Assembly (NCBI RefSeq): GCF_002127215.1
Contig: NZ_NFUT01000002.1
Coordinates: 62,001 to 126,000 of the forward strand
Direction of reading: 5' to 3'
Source of the DNA: Hydrogenophaga sp. IBVHS2
Lineage (GTDB): Bacteria > Pseudomonadota > Gammaproteobacteria > Burkholderiales > Burkholderiaceae_C
Length of the DNA stretch: 64,000 nucleotides
The stretch's first letter is position 1. Each line of letters begins with the position of its first letter. The notes under the pieces are model-generated. The model saw nothing but the letters and a program-made list of their open reading frames with translations, ran no database searches and was not told the origin of the DNA. Of this stretch, positions 38,127 to 45,597 are shown one piece after another. Position numbers and translations under genes: made by a program.

Positions 38127-39641
38127 ATGACCCAATCCTTTTCCGAACTCAACCTGTCGCCGTCCCTGGCGCGCGCCGTGGCCGAAATGGGCTACGAGAG
38201 CATGACGCCCATCCAGGCGCAGGCCATTCCGCACGTGCTGACCGGCCGTGACGTGATGGGAGCGGCCCAGACCGGCACCGGCAAGACCGCTGCCTTCTCG
38301 CTGCCGCTGCTGCAACGCCTGCTCAAGCACGAGAACGCGTCCACCTCGCCGGCCCGGCATCCGGTGCGGGCCCTGGTGCTGCTGCCCACCCGCGAGCTGG
38401 CCGACCAGGTGGCCGAACAGATCAGGCTGTACGCCAAGTACACCCAGCTGCGCAGCACGGTGGTGTTCGGCGGCATGGACATGAAACCGCAGACCGCCGA
38501 GCTGAAGAAGGGCGTTGAGGTGCTGGTGGCCACGCCGGGCCGCCTGCTGGACCACATCGAGGCCAAGAACGCGGTGCTCAACCAGGTCGAGTACGTGGTG
38601 CTGGACGAGGCCGACCGCATGCTCGACATCGGCTTCCTGCCCGACCTGCAGCGCATCCTGTCGTACCTGCCCAAGCAGCGCACCACGCTGCTGTTCTCGG
38701 CCACCTTCTCGCCCGAGATCAAGCGCCTGGCCAACAGTTACCTGCAGGACCCGATCACCGTGGAGGTGGCCCGTTCCAACGCCACCGCGTCCACGGTGGA
38801 GCAGCATTTCTACCGGGTCGAGGAAGACGACAAGCGTGCCGTGCTGCGCCAGATCGTGCGCGAGCGGGGCATCAAGCAGGCCTTCGTGTTCGTCAACAGC
38901 AAGCTGGGCTGCGCCCGGCTGGCCCGCGCGCTGGAGCGCGACGGCCTCAACACCACCGCCCTGCACGGCGACAAGAGCCAGGACGAACGCCTCAAGGCCC
39001 TGGAGGCCTTCAAGTCGGGTGCGGTCGATCTGCTGATCTGCACCGACGTGGCCGCCCGGGGTCTGGACATCAAGGATGTGCCGGCGGTGTTCAACATCGA
39101 CATCCCGTTCAACGCCGAGGACTATGTGCACCGCATCGGCCGCACCGGTCGTGCGGGCGCGTCCGGGCTGGCGGTGTCCTTCGTGAGCGGGCGCGATGCC
39201 CGCCAGATGGCCGACATCGAGAAGCTGCTGGGCCGCAAGTTCGAGCTCGAAGCCCTGGAGCTGGAAGCCGACCGCCGTCCGGCCGGCCGCTTCAACGACG
39301 GCCAGCGGGCCTGGCAGCGCGATGGCGAACGCGGTGAGCGCAGCGAACGTGGGGAGCGCGAGGACCGTGCCCCGCGCGAGGCCCGGTCTGCGCCGGTGCG
39401 CCCGGCCCGTGCACCCCGTGCGCCGGCCGATCCGCTGTTCGACAAGCCGTATGAGCCCAGCGGTGCCGCTGCTGCGCCCGCGCCCTGGGAATCGGCGCAG
39501 AAGCAGCCCGCGCGCCTGTCGCCCAACATCAAGACCCGCCGCAAGGTGCCGGCGCTGTTCCGCAGCCCCCCGCCTGCAACCGAGCCGGAGCCGGTCGCAT
39601 CGGGTGCGGACGCAGCCGCCCCCGACGGGCAGGGCAGCTGA
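38127..39641 (+). CDS. rhlE: DEAD-box ATP-dependent RNA helicase, RhlE type
   Basis: A 504-residue RNA helicase. It has the Q motif (GYESMTPIQAQAIP), motif I AQTGTGKT, Ia PTRELADQ, Ib TPGRLLD, II DEAD in VVLDEADRML, III SAT, V TDVAARGLDI and VI HRIGRTGRAG. The C-terminal 110 residues are Arg/Glu- and Pro/Ala-rich and disordered, similar in style to the RNase E tail. RhlE proteins act in ribosome maturation and RNA decay. Confidence 0.93.
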   Translation: MTQSFSELNLSPSLARAVAEMGYESMTPIQAQAIPHVLTGRDVMGAAQTGTGKTAAFSLPLLQRLLKHENASTSPARHPVRALVLLPTRELADQVAEQIRLYAKYTQLRSTVVFGGMDMKPQTAELKKGVEVLVATPGRLLDHIEAKNAVLNQVEYVVLDEADRMLDIGFLPDLQRILSYLPKQRTTLLFSATFSPEIKRLANSYLQDPITVEVARSNATASTVEQHFYRVEEDDKRAVLRQIVRERGIKQAFVFVNSKLGCARLARALERDGLNTTALHGDKSQDERLKALEAFKSGAVDLLICTDVAARGLDIKDVPAVFNIDIPFNAEDYVHRIGRTGRAGASGLAVSFVSGRDARQMADIEKLLGRKFELEALELEADRRPAGRFNDGQRAWQRDGERGERSERGEREDRAPREARSAPVRPARAPRAPADPLFDKPYEPSGAAAAPAPWESAQKQPARLSPNIKTRRKVPALFRSPPPATEPEPVASGADAAAPDGQGS

Positions 39642-39645
39642 TCCC

Positions 39646-40482
39646 TCAGCCCTTGCCGGGCTTCGCCGCCTGTTCGCAGCGAACCGCCATGCGTTCCACC
39701 GAAGAGCCTCCGTCGCCCAGGCGGGCCGCCGTCAGACATCCTCCCCAGACACAGCCGGTGTCCAGGGCCAGCAGGCCCGGCCGGTCCACCGTGCCCAGCG
39801 TGGACCAGTGGCCGAACGCGATGCGTTCGTCCGCGCTGCGCCGGCCCGGCACGTCGAACCAGGGCATGAAGCCTTCCGGTGCCGCACCGGCGCTGTCCTT
39901 GGTCTTGAACTCCATCACGCCGTCGGCGGTGCAGAAGCGCAGCCGGGTGAGCGCATTGACGATCACCCGCAGCCGGTCGCTGCCTTGCAGGCCGTTGCTC
40001 CAGCGGTCGGGTGTGTTGCCGTACATCCCGCGCAGGAAGTCGGCCCAGTCGGCGCTGCGCAGCACCTGCGCCAGCTCGTCGGCCAGCGCCAGCGTCTGTG
40101 CAGCGTCCCACTGGGGCAGCACGCCGGCATGCACCATCAGCCAGCCATGGGCCTGCAGGGCCAGTGGCCTCTGGCGCAGCCAGTCCAGCAGGGCAGGGCG
40201 GTCGGGCGCCTGCAGGATGTCGTCCAGCGTGTCGCTGCGGTGCGGCGGCCGGATGCCCTGCGACACCGCCAGCAGGTGCAGGTCGTGGTTGCCCAGCAGG
40301 CAGTGGGCGGAACTCCCCAGGGTCATGAGGCGTCGCACCGTGGCCAGTGAAGCTGGCCCCCGGTTGACCAGATCCCCCAGCACATACGCGGTGTCACGGC
40401 TCGCCGAGAAGCCCACCTCGTCCAGCAGGCGGCCCAGCGCGTCGTCGCAGCCCTGCACATCACCGATCAAGTAAACAGCCAT
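39646..40482 (-). CDS. apaH: Symmetrical diadenosine tetraphosphatase
   Basis: Hydrolyses Ap4A symmetrically to two ADP and can decap Np4-capped RNA. The 278-residue calcineurin-like phosphoesterase shows the metal motifs GDVQGC, GDLVNRGP, GNHD and VHAGV, followed by GNTPDRWSN, FGHWSTLG and LDTGCVWGG. The length matches E. coli ApaH. It converges on rhlE with four bases between stops, and is divergent from the CorC-like gene across nine bases. Confidence 0.96.
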   Translation of the reverse strand: MAVYLIGDVQGCDDALGRLLDEVGFSASRDTAYVLGDLVNRGPASLATVRRLMTLGSSAHCLLGNHDLHLLAVSQGIRPPHRSDTLDDILQAPDRPALLDWLRQRPLALQAHGWLMVHAGVLPQWDAAQTLALADELAQVLRSADWADFLRGMYGNTPDRWSNGLQGSDRLRVIVNALTRLRFCTADGVMEFKTKDSAGAAPEGFMPWFDVPGRRSADERIAFGHWSTLGTVDRPGLLALDTGCVWGGCLTAARLGDGGSSVERMAVRCEQAAKPGKG

Positions 40483-40491
40483 CGTCCGATT

Positions 40492-41802
40492 ATGGATTTC
40501 CTGCTCATTGCCTTCCTGACCGTGCTCAACGGTGCCTTCGCCATGTCGGAGCTGGCGCTGGCGTCCAGCCGCAAGGCGCGCCTGGCGGCCATGGCCGAGG
40601 CCGGCGACAAGGGCGCGCAGACGGCGCTCGATCTGATGGACAACCCCACGCAGTTCCTGTCTTCGGTGCAGGTGGGCATCACGTCCATCGGCATGCTCAA
40701 CGGCATCGTGGGCGAGGCGGCGTTCAGCGACGACCTGGGGCTGTGGCTGCAGGGCATGGGCATGACCGAGGGCACGGCCTCCATCGTGGCCACGGCCGTG
40801 GTGGTGGTGGTCATCACCTTCATCACCATCGTGTTCGGCGAACTGGTGCCCAAACGCATCGGCCAGCTGTATCCGGAGGCGGTGTCGCGCTTCGTGTCGC
40901 GGCCCATGGCCTGGGTGGCCAAGGGTGCCAAGCCCTTCGTCTGGCTGCTCACCCACACCACGCAATGGACGCTCAAGCTGCTGCGCATCGACACCAATGC
41001 GGTCCAGCATGTGACCGAGGAGGAGATCAACGCCAGCCTGGAAGAGGGCGTGGATGCCGGCATCATCGAGCAGCACGAGCACCAGATGGTGCGCAACGTG
41101 TTCCAGCTGGACGACCGCCAGCTCACCTCCATCATGATCCCGGCCTCCGACATCGAATGGCTGGACGCCCAGGACACCATCGACGAGGCGGTGCAGAAGG
41201 CCTGGGCCACCGGCCACTCGTGGTACCCGGTGTGCCGGGGCGGGCTGGATGACGTGGTGGGCGTGGTCCACCTGCCGCGCCTGCTGGCCCTGCAGGCCGA
41301 AGGCGTGCAGGACGCCATCGCCGGACATCTGCAGCCGGCGGTGTTCGTGCCCGAGACCCTGAGCGGCATGGAGCTGCTGGAGCAGTTCCGCTCACGTGCC
41401 ACCCGCATGGTGTTCGTGGTGGACGAATACGGCGTGGTGCAGGGGCTGCTCACGCCGCTGGACATGCTGGAGGCCATCACCGGCGAGCTCAAGCCGGAGA
41501 CCCCGGTGGACGCCTGGGCCACCCGGCGCGAGGACGGGGCCTGGCTGGTCGATGGCGCCATGCCGGTGGCCGAGCTCAAGGCCCGGCTGGACATCGACGA
41601 ACTGCCCGACGAGGACCGGGGCCGCTACAACACGGTCGCCGGCCTGATGCAGACGGTGGCCGGCGCCTTGCTGGCGCAGGGCGAAGCCGTCGACTGCGCG
41701 GGCTGGCGCTTCGAGGTGACCGAACTGGTCGGCCGCCGCATCGAGCGGGTCCTGATCACGCCGCTGCCCGCCGCCGATGCGGGCGACGACAGCGACGGCT
41801 GA
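40492..41802 (+). CDS. CNNM/CorC-family (TlyC-type) membrane protein
   Basis: A 436-residue protein. The DUF21/CNNM transmembrane domain (about residues 1-180) has NGAFAMSELALASSRKARL and FITIVFGELVPKRIGQLYPE. Two CBS domains (about residues 205-330) follow, with RMVFVVDEYGVVQGLLTPLDMLEAITGE. A C-terminal CorC/HlyC domain (about 345-425) has DGAMPVAELKARLDID. Members transport or control Mg2+ or related divalent ions; the name hemolysin is historical. It starts nine bases from the divergent apaH start, so the two probably share one short promoter region. Confidence 0.9.
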   Translation: MDFLLIAFLTVLNGAFAMSELALASSRKARLAAMAEAGDKGAQTALDLMDNPTQFLSSVQVGITSIGMLNGIVGEAAFSDDLGLWLQGMGMTEGTASIVATAVVVVVITFITIVFGELVPKRIGQLYPEAVSRFVSRPMAWVAKGAKPFVWLLTHTTQWTLKLLRIDTNAVQHVTEEEINASLEEGVDAGIIEQHEHQMVRNVFQLDDRQLTSIMIPASDIEWLDAQDTIDEAVQKAWATGHSWYPVCRGGLDDVVGVVHLPRLLALQAEGVQDAIAGHLQPAVFVPETLSGMELLEQFRSRATRMVFVVDEYGVVQGLLTPLDMLEAITGELKPETPVDAWATRREDGAWLVDGAMPVAELKARLDIDELPDEDRGRYNTVAGLMQTVAGALLAQGEAVDCAGWRFEVTELVGRRIERVLITPLPAADAGDDSDG

Positions 41803-41812
41803 CCTGCCGTGA

Positions 41813-42238
41813 TCAGCGGTGGTTCGGGCCGTCGTCCGAACCCCGTGCGCGGCGGGAGGCACCGGCACTGTCGTCGGCGCCGCGGGTGCGTCCGCCATCG
41901 TCGGCGCCGCGATTGCGGCCGCCACCATCGGCCGTGCCGCCATCGTCACCTCCCCGGCCTCGGCCGCGGCCCTGGCCATGACCGCCTTCGCCGCCGTCGC
42001 CCGCGCCATCACCACCCCGACCATGCCCGTGGCCATGTCCATGGCCGCCAGACGAGGACGAGGAGGCACTGCCGCCCTTGCCGCCGCCCGAGCTGCTGCC
42101 AGACCCACCCGAGCCGCCCGAACCGCCACCGGACCCCCCGCCGGAGCCGCCGTTCTTGGCCAGTGCAATGCCCGACCCGAGGGACAGGACGAGTACGGTG
42201 ATGAGGGTTCCCAGCAGGGGGCGGCGCGACGTCTTCAT
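41813..42238 (-). CDS. Exported Ser/Gly-rich low-complexity protein with Gly-His repeat
   Basis: A 141-residue protein of unknown function. A signal peptide (MKTSRRPLLGTLITVLVLSLGSGIALA) is followed by a mature part made of Gly, Ser, Asp, Arg and His. It has (GGGS)n-like repeats, the tract SSSGGGKGG, a run GHGHGHGHGRGG and repeats GADDGGR. The His-Gly run could bind metal; the rest should be disordered. AAGGAG lies six bases before the ATG. It is divergent from the DUF6502 gene across a region with three palindromes, and its SSGGGKG tract recurs at the end of the DUF5666-type lipoprotein. Confidence 0.75.
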   Translation of the reverse strand: MKTSRRPLLGTLITVLVLSLGSGIALAKNGGSGGGSGGGSGGSGGSGSSSGGGKGGSASSSSSGGHGHGHGHGRGGDGAGDGGEGGHGQGRGRGRGGDDGGTADGGGRNRGADDGGRTRGADDSAGASRRARGSDDGPNHR

Positions 42239-42260
42239 GGAAGGCTCCTTGTGTTGATGT

Positions 42261-42277
42261 GTGGGAATATTTCCCAC
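42261..42277. promoter_or_regulatory. 17-bp palindromic operator candidate, site 1
   Basis: GTGGGAATATTTCCCAC: perfect GTGGGAA/TTCCCAC arms around three A/T bases. It lies just upstream of the ribosome site of the leftward exported-protein gene (start at 42238). Confidence 0.8.
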
Positions 42278-42290
42278 GAACCCAGTATCT

Positions 42291-42307
42291 GTGGGAAATA
42301 TTCCCAC
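42291..42307. promoter_or_regulatory. 17-bp palindromic operator candidate, site 2
   Basis: GTGGGAAATATTCCCAC, the exact reverse complement of site 1. Its start is 30 bases from the start of site 1, i.e. about three turns of the helix. Confidence 0.8.
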
Positions 42308-42319
42308 GTCAACGTTTTT

Positions 42320-42336
42320 GTGGGTTTTTTTCCCAC
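42320..42336. promoter_or_regulatory. 17-bp palindromic operator candidate, site 3
   Basis: GTGGG-TTTTTTT-CCCAC: the GTGGG/CCCAC arms are kept, but the centre is a T-run. It starts 29 bases after site 2 and ends 24 bases before the DUF6502 start, so it would affect rightward transcription. Confidence 0.7.
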
Positions 42337-42360
42337 GCTTGGCGTTACCATCGTGTCCAG

Positions 42361-43230
42361 ATGTCAGCCAGCCCCCGCCCCGACCCAGCGACCCCGCAGC
42401 CGCCCCAGGCACTGACGGCCGGGCTGCGCCGTCTGCTGCGCCCGCTGGTGCGGTTGATGGTGGCGCGTGGCATCACCTACCCGTATCTGGCCGATCTGCT
42501 CAAGGGCCTGTTCGTGGAGGTGGCCGACGCCGACTTCCGCATCGATGGCAAGCCCCCCACCGACAGCCGCGTGTCATTGCTCAGCGGCGTGCACCGCAAG
42601 GACGTCAGCCGCCTGCGCGCGCTGGACCCGTCGCGCACGCTGCCGGCACCGGTTCCGCTCACGGCGCAGGTGTTCGCCCGCTGGGTGGGTGATGCGGCCT
42701 GGCGCAACCGGCGCGGCCAGCCGCTGCCGCTGCCCCGGCTGGCCAGCGATGGCGGCGAGCGCTCGTTCGAGGCCCTGGTGGCCGGCATCAGCACCGACAT
42801 CCGCCCCCGTGTGCTGCTGGACGAGTGGCTGGACCGTGGGCTGGTGGTGCTGGACGACCAGGACCGGGTCTGCCTGCAGCCGCAGGCCCTGGTGCCGTCG
42901 GCCGACGAGCACGAAAAGCTGCACTACTTCATTCACCAGCTCCACGACCACGCGGCCGCCGCCACCCACAACCTGCTGGGGGGCGAGCCACATTTCGACC
43001 GCTGCGTGCATGCCGACGGCCTTACCGCTGCCGATGTGGCGGTGCTGCGCGACCTGGCCCGAGCCCAGGGCATGCAGGCGTTGCTGGTGCTCAACGACGA
43101 GGTGCAGCGGCTGCAGGCGGCGCACCGTCCCGACGACCCCGATCAACCGCCCGCGCAGGAGCGATTCACCCTGGGGGTCTATTTCTTCAGCGAGACGGTC
43201 GATGCCACGGCCGACGGAGCGCCACGATGA
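42361..43230 (+). CDS. DUF6502-family protein, possible DNA-binding regulator
   Basis: A 289-residue soluble protein of the DUF6502 type, function not established. The N-terminal third (LRRLLRPLVRLMVARGITYPYLADLLKGLFVEVA, then GVHRKDVSRLRAL) reads like a winged-helix DNA-binding domain. The remainder is helical with a DEHEKLHYFIHQLHDH segment. The ATG at 42361 (MSASPRPDP) is chosen; the frame upstream would read through the palindromes. No clear ribosome site. Its stop overlaps the next start (ATGA). Its place beside three palindromes suggests it binds them and controls both neighbours. Confidence 0.75.
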   Translation: MSASPRPDPATPQPPQALTAGLRRLLRPLVRLMVARGITYPYLADLLKGLFVEVADADFRIDGKPPTDSRVSLLSGVHRKDVSRLRALDPSRTLPAPVPLTAQVFARWVGDAAWRNRRGQPLPLPRLASDGGERSFEALVAGISTDIRPRVLLDEWLDRGLVVLDDQDRVCLQPQALVPSADEHEKLHYFIHQLHDHAAAATHNLLGGEPHFDRCVHADGLTAADVAVLRDLARAQGMQALLVLNDEVQRLQAAHRPDDPDQPPAQERFTLGVYFFSETVDATADGAPR

Positions 43231-44486
43231 CCGGCCAACGACTTGTCCTTCTCCTGTCCATGGTGGCCCTGTCCGGCTGCGCCGCCCTGGATGCACCGTG
43301 GCTGCGACCAGGCACCGACCCTGCCGCCCCGCGTCCCGCTCCGGCCTGCTTGGCCCCGTCGCAGACCAACCCGGCCCTGGCATCACCCGGCGGCATGGGC
43401 GGTACCGGCGCGGTGGCGGCGGTACCGCCCGGTGGCGGGGACGGCATCGGTGGCACCGGGCGCACGGCAGACGCCGGACCGCCGGGGCTGGGCGGCACCG
43501 GCATCGTGGGCGTGGTGACCGGTTTCGCCAGCGTCTGTGTCAACGGGGTGGAGGTGGAGCTGCAGCCCGATACCCAGCTGCGCCGGGACGGCGTGTCGGT
43601 GGGGCCGCGCGAGCTGGCGGTGGGTCAGCTGGTGGCGATTGCCGCCACCGGTGTCGGCCGCGAAGTGACCGCCTGGCGCATCGAGGTGATCGACACCCTG
43701 GTCGCGCCGGTCGAGACGGTGGACGTTGCGCGGCGGGAGCTCACCGCGCTGGGGCAGCGGGTGGTGCTGCTCAATCCGTCCGACGCTGCCGGGCTGCAGC
43801 GCGGCGACTGGGTGCGCATCAGCGGGCATCGGGGTGCGGCCGACGAGATCCGGGCGTCCGCGCTGGTCCGTGGGGCGGGCATCGAGCCGCGCGCCCGGTT
43901 GCTGGGGCGCGTGGCACGCGATGCCCAGGGGCAGTTGCAAGTGGCCGGCACCCGGGTGGAGGTGCCCCCCGGGCTGGCGCAGGCCCGGCCGGGGGACGAG
44001 GTGCTGGTGGTCGGGCTCTGGGACGGACAACAGCTCACCGCCAGCCGCGTCGATGTGCAGCCGATCCGCCGTGCCATCGGGGAGGCCACGAACCAGGCCG
44101 TGCTGCAGGGCTATGTGCAGTCCCGCCAGGGGCAGGTGGTGCAGCTCGGCTACGAGCAGGTGGAGCTGCAGACCACGACCCGGGTGTTCGGTGGTTCGCT
44201 GGACGCGCTGCAGACCGGTCGACCGGTGCAGGTGAAGGTCCGGCGCGGCGAGGATGGCCGCTGGCGGGTGGACGAGCTCTACCTGGGCCGCGAGGGCGGC
44301 CGCGGTGCGCGCAGCAGCGGCGAGCGGGGCGACGACGGCGGTGGCCGGCGTGGCCGCGGCAGCGATGGCGGTGGCGATGACGGCGGCAGCTCGGGCAGCT
44401 CGGGCGGGGAGAGCGGCAGTTCGGGATCGTCCGGGTCGTCGGGCTCGTCCGGCGGGGGCAAGGGCCGGGGGCGCGGCGGCAAGTGA
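43227..44486 (+). CDS. DUF5666-type lipoprotein with Ser/Gly/Arg-rich tail
   Basis: A 419-residue predicted lipoprotein. The signal ends in the lipobox ALSGC (Cys 17). A Gly/Pro-rich stretch with GGTG repeats follows, then several DUF5666-like small beta domains between about residues 90 and 350. Their repeating strands include VVGVVTGF-like, RISGHRGAADEIRAS and LGRVARDAQGQLQVAGTRVEV. The last 65 residues are low complexity (GDDGG, SSGSSGG, GGGKGRGRGGK). It is translationally coupled to the DUF6502 gene. A surface or periplasmic structural role is likely; no enzyme motif is seen. Confidence 0.75.
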   Translation: MTGQRLVLLLSMVALSGCAALDAPWLRPGTDPAAPRPAPACLAPSQTNPALASPGGMGGTGAVAAVPPGGGDGIGGTGRTADAGPPGLGGTGIVGVVTGFASVCVNGVEVELQPDTQLRRDGVSVGPRELAVGQLVAIAATGVGREVTAWRIEVIDTLVAPVETVDVARRELTALGQRVVLLNPSDAAGLQRGDWVRISGHRGAADEIRASALVRGAGIEPRARLLGRVARDAQGQLQVAGTRVEVPPGLAQARPGDEVLVVGLWDGQQLTASRVDVQPIRRAIGEATNQAVLQGYVQSRQGQVVQLGYEQVELQTTTRVFGGSLDALQTGRPVQVKVRRGEDGRWRVDELYLGREGGRGARSSGERGDDGGGRRGRGSDGGGDDGGSSGSSGGESGSSGSSGSSGSSGGGKGRGRGGK

Positions 44487-44493
44487 GCCGCGG

Positions 44494-44712
44494 TCAGTAG
44501 TGCGGCGGCAGCTCGTCGCGCAGGCTGCGCGGCTCCCCGCCCGGCTCGTCTTCCCGGCGGCGGCGCAGCTCGGCGACTTCGGCCCGCAGGCGGTCGATCA
44601 GGTCCTGCTGCCGGGCCACCTGGGCATTGAGGGTGTCCAGCAGGTCATCGGCGAAGCTGAACCGGATTTCCAGATCGATCAGTCGCTGTTCGAGGGGGTG
44701 TGGCGTGCTCAT
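44494..44712 (-). CDS. slyX: SlyX family protein
   Basis: A 72-residue coiled-coil protein of the SlyX family: LEQRLIDLEIRFSFADDLLDTLNAQVARQQDLIDRLRAEVAELRRR, ending in the conserved PPHY. Function is not established in any organism. Length and the C-terminal motif match the family. It converges on the DUF5666 gene. Confidence 0.9.
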   Translation of the reverse strand: MSTPHPLEQRLIDLEIRFSFADDLLDTLNAQVARQQDLIDRLRAEVAELRRRREDEPGGEPRSLRDELPPHY

Positions 44713-44863
44713 GCCCCGTATTGGACACCCACCGGGGTGTCTTCAGTCATCGCTGAAGGGGGTCTGAAGATTTCCTGAATTCCCCTGGCGGCGATGCACC
44801 CCTACATTGGACCGGTTGCCCCCCTCCCACCTGCCGGCACCCCGGCCACCGAAAGGCCCCACC

Positions 44864-45586
44864 ATGCTGCAAGCCCTGATCTTCGACGTCGACGGCACCC
44901 TGGCCGACACCGAACGTGTGCACCTGGAGGCGTTCAACCACGCCTTCACCGAGGAAGGCATGGACTGGCACTGGGACGAGGCCCGCTACCGCGACCTGCT
45001 GGAGATCTCGGGCGGCAAGGAGCGCATGCTCCATTTCTGGAAAGAGCGCTACCCCGAGCTGCGGGAGCTGGACCACGGCGCGGTGCGCAGCCGCATCGAG
45101 CGGCTGCACGAGATCAAGACCGCCTACTACGAGAGCGCCGTGCTCGACGGTCGGGTGAGCCTGCGCCCCGGCGTGCTCCACCTCATCGAGGAAGCGCTGC
45201 ACGCCGGTCTGCAGCTGGCCATTGCCACCACCACCTCGCCGGTCAACATTGCGGCCCTGCTGCGCGCCGCCATGGGGCCGGACTGGCGCACCCACTTCGC
45301 GGCGGTGGGCGATGCATCGTCGGCCCCGGTGAAGAAACCGAACCCGCAGGTCTACCTGCAGGTATTGCGGGACCTCGATGTGCCCGCCGGCCGTTGCCTG
45401 GCCTTCGAGGATTCGCGCAACGGCCTGCTGGCCGCGCGGGCTGCCGGGCTCCAGACGGTCATCACCCCGACCGCCTTCAGCGGCCACCATGTGTTCGACG
45501 GCGCCTTGCGGGTGTTGCCCGACCTCGACGGCGTGGGCGTGGCCGACCTGCGCGCCTGGCATGCCGGGGTGGCGGTGCCGGCCTGA
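44864..45586 (+). CDS. cbbY: CbbY-type HAD phosphatase, probable xylulose-1,5-bisphosphate phosphatase
   Basis: A 240-residue HAD-superfamily hydrolase. Motif I is FDVDGTLADTE, with motif II Thr in ATTTS, motif III Lys in VKKPNP and motif IV FEDSRNG. CbbY enzymes dephosphorylate xylulose-1,5-bisphosphate, a dead-end inhibitor formed by RuBisCO, and so work with the CbbX activase. It is close to beta-phosphoglucomutases, but the cbb context favours CbbY. It lies tail to tail with cbbR, outside the cbbLSXFPZ operon, with its own ribosome site (GAAAGG). Confidence 0.88.
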   Translation: MLQALIFDVDGTLADTERVHLEAFNHAFTEEGMDWHWDEARYRDLLEISGGKERMLHFWKERYPELRELDHGAVRSRIERLHEIKTAYYESAVLDGRVSLRPGVLHLIEEALHAGLQLAIATTTSPVNIAALLRAAMGPDWRTHFAAVGDASSAPVKKPNPQVYLQVLRDLDVPAGRCLAFEDSRNGLLAARAAGLQTVITPTAFSGHHVFDGALRVLPDLDGVGVADLRAWHAGVAVPA

Positions 45587-45597
45587 GCCCGCAAGGC

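Noticed and set aside
42261-42336. Short CRISPR-like array from the repeated GTGGG...CCCAC units
   Set aside because: Only three units, each a full palindrome with 12-13 bases between them, in a divergent promoter, with no cas genes. It fits an operator array.
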